Assembly (NCBI RefSeq): GCF_963576675.1
Contig: NC_088915.1
Coordinates: 87,801,501-87,865,500, forward strand
Direction of reading: 5' to 3'
From: Euphorbia lathyris
Taxonomy: Eukaryota; Streptophyta; Magnoliopsida; Malpighiales; Euphorbiaceae
DNA: 64,000 bases
Shown here: positions 43,051-53,996 of the stretch, piece by piece
How the letters are laid out: each line of letters starts with the position of its first letter
Numbering within the stretch: position 1 is the stretch's first letter
Translations under genes and position numbers: made by a program
The notes under the pieces: generated by a model
What the model was told of the DNA's origin: nothing
Database searches by the model: none
What the model saw: the letters and a program-made list of their open reading frames with translations, nothing else

Positions 43051-45812
43051 CATCCCGCAAAGAGGGAAGTCTTCCAAGCCATACGGAAGAAAATCCAAAA
43101 GATGATGTTAAGGCTATCACTCTTCGTTCAGGGAAAAATTACTTAGGTCCGGAAATGCCCGGAAATTCGACTTTACCTGGAACTGATTTACCAAAGCCCA
43201 AAGAAGATACGTTAAATCAAAAAGATGCACCGATTGACTCTAGTACAAAAACTTTTGTACCCAAACCACCTTTTCCACACAAAGTCCGCAACAAGGACTA
43301 TGATAAACAACTTTTAACATTTTTAGACAAACTTAAGAATTTGCATATTAATTTAACGTTTATGGATGCGATTACGCAAATTCCCAATTATGGTAAATTC
43401 CTCAAAGATTTAATTTCAAAGAAAATCAGTTGGGAAGGAATTTCATCCATTTCACTAACTGAAGATTGCAGTTCGATTGTGTCAAGCAATTTGCCCACAA
43501 AACTCAAAGATCCCGGATGTTTTACCATTCCGTGTAAATTGGGAGATATAGAATTCCCCAGTTGTCTTTGTGATTTAGGAGCAAGCATTAACTTGATGCC
43601 ATTATCTATATTTAATAAGTTAGGTTTAGAAGAAGACATCAAACGTACCAACAAGGTTTTACAATTAGCGGATCAAACCACTAAAAGACCATACGGTATA
43701 ATTGAGGATGTTTTAGTTAAAGTTGACAAATTTATTTTTCCTACCGATTTCGTTATTTTAGATTTTGCTTATGACGTAAATTGTCCGCTAATCTTTGGTA
43801 GACCGTTCATGAACACGGGACGTGCTCTAGTTGATGTGTCGGAAGGGAAAGTAGTTTTACGAATAGGAGATGATAAGATTGAGTTTGACATGAATCAAGC
43901 GATGAAATATCCTACGGAGGATTTCGCTTGTATGAAACTTGATTTAATTGAAGAATGTGTAAATGACATTGTTCAGAAAGAAGAAATAATAGAACCTATA
44001 ATGAGTGAGGAACTAGAAGATAAGGACCCAGAACCTTTAATTCGAGAAGATGGACCAGTTCCGCCTTCGATTATAGTTCCACCTAAATTAGAACTTAAGG
44101 AATTACCAGGTCATTTGAGGTACGCTTTCTTAGGCGAAGGCGATTCTCTACCTATAATTATCTCTAACAAGTTGACACAAGTTCAAGAAGAGAAATTGAA
44201 AGAAGTTGTTAGAAATAGGATAGGAAGTATGGGTTGGCAAATTTCAGACTTAAAAGGTATTAATCCAAGTATTGTAATGCATAGAATTCACTTAGAAGAA
44301 GATAAGCCACCTAAAGCGGATAGGCAAAGACGCCTAAATCCGAACATGAAAGAAGTAGTAAAAAATGAGATTACTAAACTTATGGACAATGGAATCATCT
44401 ACCCTATCTCGGATAGTGAATGGGTTAGTCCAATCCATTGTGTACCTAAAAAGGGAGGCATAACAGTTGTAAGGAATGAAGAAGGTGAATTAATACCTAC
44501 GCGAACCACCACTGGTTGGAGGGTTTGTATAGATTATAGAAATTTAAATAAAGCAACTAGGAAAGATCATTTTCCTCTTCCTTTCATTGATCAAATGATC
44601 GAAAGGATAGCTGGTCATGCTTTCTACTGTTTTCTTGATGGTTACTCCGGATTCTTTCAAATATACATTTACCCGGATGACCAAGATAAAACAACTTTCA
44701 CATGTCCTTACGGAACATTTGCATATAAAAGAATGACTTTTGGTCTATGTAACGCACCTGCAACATTTCAACATTGTATGACTGCGATTTTTAATGATTT
44801 CATTGAAGATATCATGGAAGTTTTTATGGACGATTTTTCGGTTTATGGAGATTCTTTTGATTCATGCCTAGAAAACTTGGATAAAGTTTTGTCTAGGTGT
44901 GAAGAAACAAATTTGGTATTAAACTGGGAAAAATGTCATTTCATGGTTGACGAAGGAATTGTTTTAGGTCACAAAATCTCTGAAAAAGGATTAGAAGTAG
45001 ATAGAACAAAAACCTCAGTAATAGAGAAATTACCCCCTCCAACTACTGTAAAGGGAGTAAGATCATTCTTAGGACATGCTGGTTTTTACAGAAGATTTAT
45101 TAATAATTTTTCTGTAATTTCCAAACCACTTACTAATTTACTCATGAAAGATTCAACCTTTGATTTTAATGAAGAATGCGTTAAAGCTTTCGAAACATTG
45201 AAAACTGTTTTAGTCAGTGCACCTATTATTGCTAAACCCGATTGGGATTTACCCTTTGAAATCATGTGTGATGCAAGTGATTTAGCTGTCGGATGTGTTT
45301 TAGGTCAAAGGAAGGATAAGAAACTTCATGTCATTTATTATGCAAGTCACACACTGTCTGGTGCACAATTAAACTACACCACAACAGAAAAAGAAATGTT
45401 AGCCGTAGTTTTTGCATGTGACAAGTTTAGGTCATACTTGTTAGGTTCGAAAGTTATTATTTATACTGATCATGCAGCATTAAGATATTTATTTGCTAAA
45501 AAGGATGCAAAACCACGTCTAATTAGATGGGTTTTATTGTTGCAAGAATTTGGTATAGAAATTAAAGACAAAAAGGTAGTTGAAAACCTTGTCGCCGATC
45601 ATCTATCGAGACTTGAAGATGAAAATGGTCCTATAGGTGAAACTATCGGTATACGAGATGATTTCCCTGATGAACATCTCTATCAAATGAAAAGTTTTAT
45701 ATCACCTTGGTATGCAGATATTGCTAATTACCTCGCAGCCAATATTGTTCCGGAAGGATTAAATTCCCACCAAAGGAAGAAATTTTTCTTCGATATTAAA
45801 CAATACTTTTAG
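43051..45812 (+). pseudogene. Athila-2 pol: protease, RT, RNase H
   Basis: It is in the same open frame as gag (open from 42156). The retropepsin site CDLGASINLMPLSIF lies near residue 472 of that frame, and the flap region PLIFGRPFMNTGRALVDV follows. RT starts around DNGIIYPISDSEWVSP, with RVCIDYRNLNKATRKDHFPL and the catalytic VFMDDFSVYG near residue 890. RNase H has CDASDLAVGCVLGQ near 1038, YTTTEKEMLAVVFA and YTDHAALRYL. A TAG at 45810-45812, where the family has Trp (YF-W-EDPF), cuts off the integrase. Confidence 0.93.
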
Positions 45813-46988
45813 GAAGATCCCTTTTTGTTCAAGACTTGTGGTGACGGGATAATTAGGAGATGCGTTGGTGAAAATGAATTTGAATCCATAATGTCAGAAT
45901 GTCATTCTAGCTCTTATGGAGGACATAATGGAGTTAACAAGACAGCAGCTAGAATATTTGAAAGTGGTTTCTTTTGGCCTACGATGTTTAAAGATGTCCG
46001 TTCATTTATTACTCGTTGTGATAAGTGCCAAAGAACAGGAAATCTAGGAAGGAAAGATGAGATGCCCCTCACAACCGTATTAGAAGTTGAAGTCTTCGAT
46101 ATGTGGGGAATAGATTTCATGGGACCTTTTCCCCCTTCCAATGGTAAAACTTACATATTAGTTGCCGTTGATTATGTTTCAAAGTGGGTTGAAGCAATTG
46201 CAACCCCGACGAGTGATTCTAAGGTTGTCGTTAATTTTCTTGACGATATATTTTGTAGATTTGGTTGCCCAAGAGTTATCGTTAGTGATGGTGGTGCTCA
46301 TTTTATAAACAAGAGTTTTGAAACGCTTATGAAAAAATATGGAGTACGCCACCGCGTATCAACGCCGTACCATCCTCAGTCAAATGGTCAGGCAGAGATA
46401 TCAAACAGAGAACTCAAATGGATTCTCGAGAAAACGGTCTCATCTTCTAGAAAAGATTGGTCTTCTAAACTTAATAATGCATTATGTGCATACCGTACTG
46501 CGTTTAAAACACCAATAGGAATGACTCCGTACCGTTTAGTGTATGGTAAGGCATGTCATTTTCCAGTCGAATTAGAACATAAAGCCTATTGGGCTATTAG
46601 AGAACTTAACTTTGACTTACATCAAGCAGGTAAGAAACGTTTGCTCAATTTAAATGAGTTAGATGAGTTGCGTCATCTATCTTACGAAAATGTAAAGATT
46701 TATAAAGAAAAAGTGAAAAAATGGCACGATGCCAAAATTAGAGTTAAACACTTTAATGTTGGGGATAAAGTGTTGTTATTTAATTCACGACTTCGTTTAT
46801 TTCCAGGAAAACTTAAGTCTAGATGGTTAGGACCATATTTAGTCGTCAAAACATTCGATTATGGTTCTTTGGAACTAGAAGGTCCTAACGGAGTTCGATT
46901 CAAAGTTAATGGTAATCGATGTAAAATCTATTACGAAAATATTTCACAAATTGAAATTCCGTTCGTAACGAGATTATCTGACGTATAA
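45813..46988 (+). pseudogene. Athila-2 integrase
   Basis: Same frame as the preceding pol, separated only by the TAG at 45810. Begins [18 protein letters not shown]. The zinc-binding HHCC region ([26 protein letters not shown]) is followed by catalytic residues in [22 protein letters not shown] and [13 protein letters not shown], then the C-terminal [16 protein letters not shown]. No chromodomain, as expected for Athila. Integrase inserts element cDNA into chromosomes. Apart from the stop before it the domain looks complete (387 codons from its first Met at 45825). Confidence 0.93.
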
Positions 46989-47646
46989 ATTACTCAGTTT
47001 TTCTTGCACATTTTATTTTGTTTTTCTTATGTTTTTGTTTTTTTTATTATTTATTTTATTTTATTTTATTTCAAAATGCCATTTTTATGATTAGATTACT
47101 TTATGTTATGATTTAGTAATGTAAATATTTTTATTTCATGATTTTAGATTTAATTTTTAGGAAATTAGGATGATTTTGTAGTTTAAGGCAATTCTCTGCC
47201 GAGAATTGGAAATTCCCTGCCGAGAATACTCTGTTTCAGAATTGTCTATGTTGATTCGGATTTCTCTGATCATACCGAGAATATTTAAATTCTCTACCGT
47301 GAATCAGGAGGTGGCTTTGATGCCTGATTTCATCAAGGAAATCAGAGTGTCGCGACCGCGGCTTTGCCATTCGCTGTCGCGTCACGCGTATTTCCTGCAC
47401 TATCAGGCCTGAAACACTCTCACCCTTTCGACGAACCTCTTGGCAATTGAAACATTAAGTTTCTTCATTCCAGAAAGGTACAAATTATACCTTTTCATAA
47501 TTAAAACAATACCTCTTTTCATCCTAAACTCTTATAAATTAATCTTAAAGGATTCAGGTTCTGTTCCAATTCTTTTCATCTTTGTCAGAACTCTGATTTT
47601 TCTTCGCAAACACCGTTCTTTGCTAAAGTTACACTAACTTTGCACC
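46989..47646 (+). other. Athila-2 leader of ORF3a with hairpin module B
   Basis: Non-coding. The start is T-rich. TCTGCCGAGAATT-type words lie at 47191-47230 and TACCGAGAATA/CTACCGTGAATC at 47272-47306. A CpG hairpin at 47347-47385 has arms GTGTCGCGACCGCG and CGCTGTCGCGTCAC (12 of 14 paired). ORF3a starts about 260 bases later. Confidence 0.85.
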
Positions 47647-48594
47647 ATGCCTACCAAATACAAATCACCTAGGCACAATGCTGCCTCAATCAACAAACGC
47701 CCAGACTTATCCAAGCGATATGGGGCGCCTTTTCCTATCTTCAACCACGATGAAGGTAGGCGTTATTGGAATCACCGTTACAAATTCTTCATCGGAATGT
47801 TGTATATAGATGAATTCCTTAACGACCAATTAGGCATTACTGAGGACATGAGCTGCTATATGGAGCGCTTAGGGTGGACAAAATTCGCCCAAATGCGATT
47901 TCCAATAATAGGCGACTGGATACTCGAATTCTTCTGTACCATGCGTTTTACTAATAAACGACGAGTACGTCTCAGTTTTCGTCGAGAAGGCGAAATCTTC
48001 ACTTTTGGCTATCCCGAGTTGCATGCTTGGTTTGGTTTTCCCCCGAGGGATACAATCAAACGTCATCCTAGACGAGACATGACATCCTCGGACATTTGGA
48101 GAATGCTTATAGGATTCTGGCGATTCAATTCAAAACTCGCCTATAATCACTCTTTTCGCTCCAACTCCATGCTGTATTTACATAAATTTCTGTGTCACAG
48201 TTTATTCGGGCGCACATTCAGTAGTGTGGTCCGTGACACAGATTTGTATGTTCTTGGAGATATATTCCAGGGCAATGCAGTGGATTCTTCCAAAATTCTG
48301 ATGGAAGGTCTTGTCGCCGCTTCTCGATCCAAAGATAAGAAGATTAGGTTCGGCAATATAATCTGTGGAATAATTCTCGGTTCAAAGGGTACTATTGATG
48401 TTCCCTGGAGTGAAGATGAATTCTTCCCGACAATTGACTATGAATTTCTCGAGCGCGAAGGACTTGTGAAACGTGTCTTTCGAGCAAGGCCTCAATTTTT
48501 GTCTGCACCGGAACGTGAAACTTTCGTGCAGTTTCAAATTGATCGTATTAAGGCCAGAAATATCCCGTTAGATATGGATGAATATGTAGAATAG
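47647..48594 (+). CDS. Athila-2 ORF3a (env-like / 'putative plant transposon protein' type)
   Basis: 315 codons from ATG at 47647, intact. A basic N-terminus (MPTKYKSPRHNAASINKR) leads to the conserved core: LGWTKFAQMRFPIIGDWILEF, RRVRLSFRREGEIFTFGYPE, HAWFGFPP, LYLHKFLCHSLFGRT and RDTDLYVLGDIF. The same blocks occur in ORF3b (52776-53996), so the two genes are paralogues within one element. Unlike ORF3b it ends soon after the core (MDEYVE) without the acidic and coiled-coil tail. No membrane segments or signal peptide are visible. Function unknown; Athila ORF3 is called env-like only from its place after pol. Confidence 0.85.
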   Translation: MPTKYKSPRHNAASINKRPDLSKRYGAPFPIFNHDEGRRYWNHRYKFFIGMLYIDEFLNDQLGITEDMSCYMERLGWTKFAQMRFPIIGDWILEFFCTMRFTNKRRVRLSFRREGEIFTFGYPELHAWFGFPPRDTIKRHPRRDMTSSDIWRMLIGFWRFNSKLAYNHSFRSNSMLYLHKFLCHSLFGRTFSSVVRDTDLYVLGDIFQGNAVDSSKILMEGLVAASRSKDKKIRFGNIICGIILGSKGTIDVPWSEDEFFPTIDYEFLEREGLVKRVFRARPQFLSAPERETFVQFQIDRIKARNIPLDMDEYVE

Positions 48595-48861
48595 TTTCTG
48601 TTTTTTTTTGTATATATTTTGTTTTGTTTTGATTATTGGTTTGTTTTCATTATTTTGTACATATGTTTATATAATAAAAATCTTATTTAGTTTAATTCTT
48701 AATTTTTATCCATTTGATCCATTATCTATACTTAGCATATTTCATATGGGTACTTTCTACTTTTTCTTACTTAAATTAAGATTAAAAAGATTCACTTGAA
48801 CTAAATATGTGTTTTTTTATTTTTTCCACATATTTATCAACGTTTAATTTTATTTTGTAAC
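48595..48861 (+). other. AT-rich spacer and L1 target site
   Basis: T-rich non-coding sequence after ORF3a. The last 15 bases (48847-48861, ATTTTATTTTGTAAC) are the left target-site duplication of the L1 insertion. Confidence 0.75.
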
Positions 48862-51800
48862 TGGATTAGAGATGGGGATCGTAATACCAAATACTTCCAT
48901 CTCTCTACCCTGATCAGAAGGCAGAGAAATAGAATTGAGGCCATTAAGGATTCTAATGGTGATTGGGTTTATGAAGATGAGGTTATTCGGAACTTAGCCC
49001 TGGATTTCTACAGAGAGCTGTTCAAAGAGGAACCTGTTCTTTTGGAGAGGGCTCACTCTATTGCTACGTTTCCTTTAATCAGTGAGGATTGTAGTCAAGA
49101 GGCCTTTCAACCTATTTCTCGAAAAGAGATTGACCAAGCTATCTTCAGCATTGGGGCTTCTAAAGCTCCTGGGATTGATGGTCTTCCGGCGGGCTTTTAC
49201 CATAAGCATTGGGATGTCGTGAAGGAAGGCATCTATAATTTTGTCTTGGGGGTGTTCAGTGGTTCGAAGGATATTGAGCTGGTTAATAGAACCCTCCTGG
49301 TTCTGATTCCTAAGATTGATAAGCCTTCTTCCTTTTTGCATATGAGACCTATCAGTCTTTGTAATGTTCTTTACAAAACTGTTACAAAGATTGTGGCTAA
49401 TAGAATCCGTGGCATTCTTCCTGCGATCATTTGTCAGAATCAGGGTAGCTTTGTGCCTGGTAGACAAATGATGGATAATGTGGTGATCGCCCAAGAGATG
49501 GTCCACACGATGAAGATTAGGAAGGGGAGGAAAGGCATTGTGGCTCTGAAGCTGGATTTAGAGAAGGCCTATGATCGAATTAATTGGGATTTCTTGATGG
49601 AGAGCCTTGAGAGAGCTAGAATCCCGGACAGCTGGAGAAGTTTAATTAAGGTATGTATTTCTTCTCCTGTGTTTCAAGTTATGGTCAATGGGGATATGTC
49701 GGAGGAATTTTCCCCGGGCAGAGGAATCCGTCAGGGGGATCCTATGAGCCCTTTCCTTTTTGTTATTGCTATGGAGAGGCTCTCTCACCTGATTCAGGAT
49801 GCGATTGATAATGGGAGTTTCCACCCTGTGGCGATCAACAGCTTCTGTCCCCAGGTGACTCACTTATTCTTTGCAGATGATGTCCTTATCTTTCTTGAGG
49901 GTAATGAGGAGCAGTTGAGAGTCATTATGGATATTCTGGATTGTTTTTGTTCGGCCTCTGGGCAGAAGCTTAATATCCAGAAATCTAGGATGATGTGCTC
50001 TAAGAATATGAATCAGAGAGTCTGTAAGAGATTAAGTGATCTCTCAGGTATTCCTCTTACTGATTCTCTTGGGAAGTATCTGGGCGTTCCCCTCCATAGT
50101 GAGCGTGTGTCTAAAGGCTACTTCAAAGAGACTTTGGATAAAGCTAATTCAAAGTGTGCCACTTGGAAAGCCAAGACTCTGTCTCTCGCTGGCCGCCTCA
50201 CGTTAATTCAATCTGTTAATTGTGCTGCTCCCAATCACATCATGCAGGCTTATAAGCTTCCGGATCCTGTGCTTAATGATCTTGACAAGATTAACCGTAG
50301 GTTCCTGTGGGGGGAAGCTGTGGAGGGCAGGAAGATCCATCTTGTGCCTTGGAGTGAGGTTTGCCAGCCTAAAGATTCTGGGGGTCTGGGTATTAGGAAA
50401 GCAAAGGACAATAATAAAGTTTTATTAATGAAACTCCTTTGGCGTATGTGGCAAAACCCCTCCTCTCTTTGGGTTCGCCTCCTTTGTGGTAAGTATCGGA
50501 AAGACAAAATCTTCGGGGGCCCGAAAGAGAGAGTTGCTAATTGTTCCTTCCTCTGGAAAGGACTTAGTACTGTGTTTGATGAGTTCTGCTCGGGAGTTGG
50601 CCTGGAGGTGGGGAATGGTAAGTCCATTAGTTTCTGGTTTGATAACTGGATTGCGGATAAACCGTTAATTGAGGTGTGTTCTTCCCCCCCGCCTAGTGAT
50701 ATACGCAACTGGAGGATTGCCGATGTGGTTGACTCGGAAGGGGACTGGATCTGGTCAAAGTTTGATACTTTCTTTAGCCTTGAGACTCTCCTTAGAATGC
50801 GGGGAGTGAAGGTGAGTAATCAAGAGGAAGACTTGGATAGGCACTGTTGGGCGCTGACTAACAATGGAGTTTATTCTTGCAAATCGGCCTTTGAAGCTTT
50901 CTCTCTCTTTAGATCTGATCCTCCCTCGGATGTGTGGAAGTCGATTTGGACCCTTAAAGTTCCTTTCCGTATTAGGAGTTTCCTGTGGCTGGGCGTTAAG
51001 GACAGGCTTCTTACTAATTCGGATAGGCACAGAAGGCACTTGGCTGATTCTGGAGCTTGCAGTAGATGCAGAGGCCATGTTGAGACTTTGTGCCATGCTC
51101 TTAGAGATTGCTCTAATAGTAAAGAGGTTTGGAGGAAAATTCTCCCACACCATATTTTCTCTTCCTTCATGGCACATTCTGAGGTCGACTGGTTCTCTGA
51201 TGGTGTTAGAGGAAAGTTGCTTCCATACATGGAGCATGGTGACATTTTCTTTGCTATTATCTGTCACCAAGTTTGGAAATGGAGAAACGAGGAGATTTTT
51301 GGAGATAAAACTGTTTTTATGACAAACTTAGCTGATTTCTTCTCGAAAAAACTTTTCTCTATTATTGATAGTTTCAAAGGAGAGTCCCTTGCCAGAGCCT
51401 CTCAGTGTTGTGATGTCCATCTCGTGGGATGGAGCAGGCCAAGAGAGAGGGTTGTGAAGCTGAATACTAATGGTTCCTGCCTCAGTAACTGTAAGATTGC
51501 GGTTGGAGGTGTGCTTAGAGATGTAGGGGGCGTCTGGCTTTCTGGGTTCTCCCAGAATTTAGGGTTGGGTTCTTCCTTTTCTGCGGAGCTCTGGGCTATT
51601 CTTACTGGAATCAATCTTGCTAAAAGGCTGGGTGTTAAGAGGCTCTCTGTGGAGTCTGATAATTTGGAAGCAATCAAAATGATTTCTGAGAATCATTCTA
51701 TGGGTCTTAACAGTCGCAACCTCATCAAAGCTATTATAAGGCTTTGCTCCTCCTTTGAGTTCAGACACATTTTTAAAGAGCAGAATCGTGTTGTTGATCG

Positions 51801-51927
51801 CTTGGCGGCGGCGGGCCATGAAGGGACGTTAGGCGTTACTACCCTTCCTGTTTCCCCTAGTTTCATCTCTCATCTTCTCTTAGAAGATAGGATTGGGGTT
51901 AGCTTCCCTAGGCTAATTCCTGGGTAG
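48862..51927 (+). CDS. L1 ORF2, RT to RNase H (no endonuclease)
   Basis: The frame is open from the truncation point (first Met 49042) to TAG at 51925-51927. The endonuclease is missing because of truncation. RT blocks: SKAPGIDGLPAGFYHKHW, MRPISLCNVLYK, LKLDLEKAYDRINWDFL, GRGIRQGDPMSPFLF and the catalytic FFADDVLIF near residue 276 counted from 49042. The zinc region WKSIWTLKVPFRIRSFLW, with CSRCRGHVETLCHALRDC, follows. The C-terminal RNase H starts VVKLNTNGSC, where the family has LNTDGS, so the first catalytic Asp appears changed to Asn; SVESDNLEAI is present. No stop or frameshift over about 1020 codons suggests a young copy. Confidence 0.92.
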   Translation, partial: WIRDGDRNTKYFHLSTLIRRQRNRIEAIKDSNGDWVYEDEVIRNLALDFYRELFKEEPVLLERAHSIATFPLISEDCSQEAFQPISRKEIDQAIFSIGASKAPGIDGLPAGFYHKHWDVVKEGIYNFVLGVFSGSKDIELVNRTLLVLIPKIDKPSSFLHMRPISLCNVLYKTVTKIVANRIRGILPAIICQNQGSFVPGRQMMDNVVIAQEMVHTMKIRKGRKGIVALKLDLEKAYDRINWDFLMESLERARIPDSWRSLIKVCISSPVFQVMVNGDMSEEFSPGRGIRQGDPMSPFLFVIAMERLSHLIQDAIDNGSFHPVAINSFCPQVTHLFFADDVLIFLEGNEEQLRVIMDILDCFCSASGQKLNIQKSRMMCSKNMNQRVCKRLSDLSGIPLTDSLGKYLGVPLHSERVSKGYFKETLDKANSKCATWKAKTLSLAGRLTLIQSVNCAAPNHIMQAYKLPDPVLNDLDKINRRFLWGEAVEGRKIHLVPWSEVCQPKDSGGLGIRKAKDNNKVLLMKLLWRMWQNPSSLWVRLLCGKYRKDKIFGGPKERVANCSFLWKGLSTVFDEFCSGVGLEVGNGKSISFWFDNWIADKPLIEVCSSPPPSDIRNWRIADVVDSEGDWIWSKFDTFFSLETLLRMRGVKVSNQEEDLDRHCWALTNNGVYSCKSAFEAFSLFRSDPPSDVWKSIWTLKVPFRIRSFLWLGVKDRLLTNSDRHRRHLADSGACSRCRGHVETLCHALRDCSNSKEVWRKILPHHIFSSFMAHSEVDWFSDGVRGKLLPYMEHGDIFFAIICHQVWKWRNEEIFGDKTVFMTNLADFFSKKLFSIIDSFKGESLARASQCCDVHLVGWSRPRERVVKLNTNGSCLSNCKIAVGGVLRDVGGVWLSGFSQNLGLGSSFSAELWAILTGINLAKRLGVKRLSVESDNLEAIKMISENHSMGLNSRNLIKAIIRLCSSFEFRHIFKEQNRVVDRLAAAGHEGTLGVTTLPVSPSFISHLLLEDRIGVSFPRLIPG

Positions 51928-51971
51928 TTTGTTGTTGTTCGTTTTTCTTTTCCTTTTCTACCAAAAAAAAA
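48862..51971 (+). mobile_element. 5'-truncated L1-type LINE inside Athila-2
   Basis: About 3.1 kb, starting within ORF2 (WIRDGDRNTKYFHLSTLIRRQ) and ending in a short A-run at 51963-51972. The duplications ATTTTATTTTGTAAC (48847-48861) and ATTTTATTTTTTAAC (51972-51986) match at 14 of 15. The 5' truncation, A-tail and 15-base TSD are normal for target-primed reverse transcription. Confidence 0.92.
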
Positions 51972-52775
51972 ATTTTATTTTTTAACTCAATTTATTTTCA
52001 ATAAATTAAGTTATCTTTTTATCATTTTAATTCATGTGTTAAATATGTATTAACATGCACTTATTATGCATTTAATATGGTTCTCTTAACTTATATGCAT
52101 AAATGAACATTTAAGTTTCATTAATTACTCATAAATCAATTTATTATACTTTAATTCAATTTATTAAGGTAAAACCTTTGGTTTTCCTTGCAATTAATGT
52201 CATTTATTTAAACGTTTTTTAGTACAGGAACAATTAATATTAAGTTCAGGAACCATTTCAACAAAAACAATGCACAAACCAAGTCAAAAGGAACCAAATT
52301 TGGCTATTTCAACCAATTCTCTACCGAGAATTAAGAAATTCTCGGTATGAGCAGCAGGTTTGGACCGATTTCAGGGCAAAAAATTGCCTGAAAATCGCGT
52401 GCCGCGGCTATGCCATTTGCGGTCGCGACACGCGTCCAGATTGCCCTATTAAATCCGATTTTGCCAATATTTTTGCCTATTCCTATTCTATTTCTACCTA
52501 TTCACTTACCTAATCACCCTATATAACCCTACCTCTTACACAACACCTCACATCACCTCTATTTTTACCCAATCCCTTACTCTAAACTCTTCCCCAAAAA
52601 TCTACTTTTTATCTTCCCAATTTATTCACTCCAATTTCTATCCAATTTCCTATTTTCAATCACTTCCATTTCACAACCCCAAACTCATCTTCAAGCTTAG
52701 GTCTTTCTCTTTCACTTCTTCTTCTTCTTCTTCTTCTTCTTTTTCTCATACCATAAGCCCCTAAATACCATCACC
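51972..52775 (+). other. Athila-2 leader of ORF3b with hairpin module C
   Basis: Non-coding. TCTACCGAGAATT and its inverted partner AATTCTCGGTATGAGC lie at 52319-52352. A CpG hairpin at 52396-52434 has arms CGCGTGCCGCG and CGCGACACGCG. A pyrimidine-rich tract with a CTT repeat (52718-52741) precedes the ORF3b ATG. The arrangement parallels the leader of ORF3a. Confidence 0.85.
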
Positions 52776-53996
52776 ATGGTTAGGACAAAGCGTGTTGGTA
52801 ACAAGCCCGCTGTTACGGAAGCTAATCGCCTCCGGATTCAATGCGGAGCTTATTTTGACATCTATTCGGAGGAAGAAGCCTCTCGTTTCAAACATTTTTC
52901 ACAAGCCGACCGCCAATTTATGGATATGCACTTCTTAGACTTCCATTCGGTAAGAGTATTAAATTTCTCTACTCGAATTGATGCCTTTATTGAAGCTTTG
53001 GGTTGGCAAGAGTTCGTTAATATGCGTTTCCCGCGTATTAATGAGTATGTTGTGGAATTTTTTGTCACTTTATCCATGAACAAGAAGAAAACTTCAATTT
53101 CTTTTAGGAATAATGGTATACCTTATACCATTGATTATGAAGCAATGGGAAATATGTTTGGATTCCCTACTTCTGACTTTTACGATAAGCCTAAGGATTT
53201 TGATAATGATGCTGTTTGGCAAACTCTCTCGGATAAAGATTATTTTAATTCCAAAAACACTTCAAGCAAGTTGATTAAGGACAATTGTGTGTTCTTCTTT
53301 CACAAATTTTTGAGTTTCTCCTTGTTTGGTCGTGTTGAGAGTTCGAAGGTCCAAGTTCGGGATTTGTATGTTTTGGATAGTTTGCTTAAAGGTTTGAGGA
53401 TTGATAGTATTGGAATCATGTTTGACAATTTGTTCCGTGCTTCGAGGGCTAGTACAATTCAAATCCCTCTTTGTAATTTTATCACCGGTCTTGTGTTGGG
53501 AGCACGGGGTGAATTGGCCGACTATGACATGTCTACCTACCGTGGGTATGTTCCGCTTTTGGACATCTCGGCTCTTGAGCGAGCTCATTTATTGCTTCCC
53601 CAAGGACCTCCCGTCTTTATTTCCTATGCTACCCGTATTGCCCATCTTCGTGGAACTATGGGTGGTGGCGCTTCAAGTTCACAATTTGTAGGTACCGAAG
53701 GCGACGAAGATGCGGAAGGAGAGGAGGATGCACCACCGGCTCAAGCACAACCCCAAGCACCTCAAGCGGAGGATGATCCGGTAGATTTGAGGAGGATTTT
53801 GGACCAAATCAATTCCAACAATCGCTCAATGAATCTACGCATTGATGATTTGGTTGAAAACAATATGGTGATGAATGACACCCTCAACCTTTTGAGGCGT
53901 GAACATCGATCGACTCGGCATCGGATGCTTTCCTTTTTCCGACGCCGCAATATGGAGACGTCACCTACACCTCCCGATTCACCACCTTATGCTTAG
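52776..53996 (+). CDS. Athila-2 ORF3b (env-like / 'putative plant transposon protein' type)
   Basis: 406 codons from ATG at 52776, intact. The core aligns with ORF3a: LGWQEFVNMRFPRINEYVVEF, KKTSISFRNNGIPYTIDYEA, MFGFPTS, FFFHKFLSFSLFGRVES and VRDLYVLDSLL. After the core come an acidic, Ala/Pro/Gln-rich linker (near residues 310-335), a coiled-coil-like segment (LRRILDQINSNNRSM, DDLVENNMVMNDTLNLL) and a basic end (RHRMLSFFRRR). This is the layout of the single ORF3 of Athila-1. No membrane segment is evident. Function unknown. Confidence 0.87.
   Translation: MVRTKRVGNKPAVTEANRLRIQCGAYFDIYSEEEASRFKHFSQADRQFMDMHFLDFHSVRVLNFSTRIDAFIEALGWQEFVNMRFPRINEYVVEFFVTLSMNKKKTSISFRNNGIPYTIDYEAMGNMFGFPTSDFYDKPKDFDNDAVWQTLSDKDYFNSKNTSSKLIKDNCVFFFHKFLSFSLFGRVESSKVQVRDLYVLDSLLKGLRIDSIGIMFDNLFRASRASTIQIPLCNFITGLVLGARGELADYDMSTYRGYVPLLDISALERAHLLLPQGPPVFISYATRIAHLRGTMGGGASSSQFVGTEGDEDAEGEEDAPPAQAQPQAPQAEDDPVDLRRILDQINSNNRSMNLRIDDLVENNMVMNDTLNLLRREHRSTRHRMLSFFRRRNMETSPTPPDSPPYA

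Noticed and set aside
49075..51677. Several minus-strand ORFs of 70-170 codons within the L1
   Set aside because: Antisense shadows of the long L1 ORF2.
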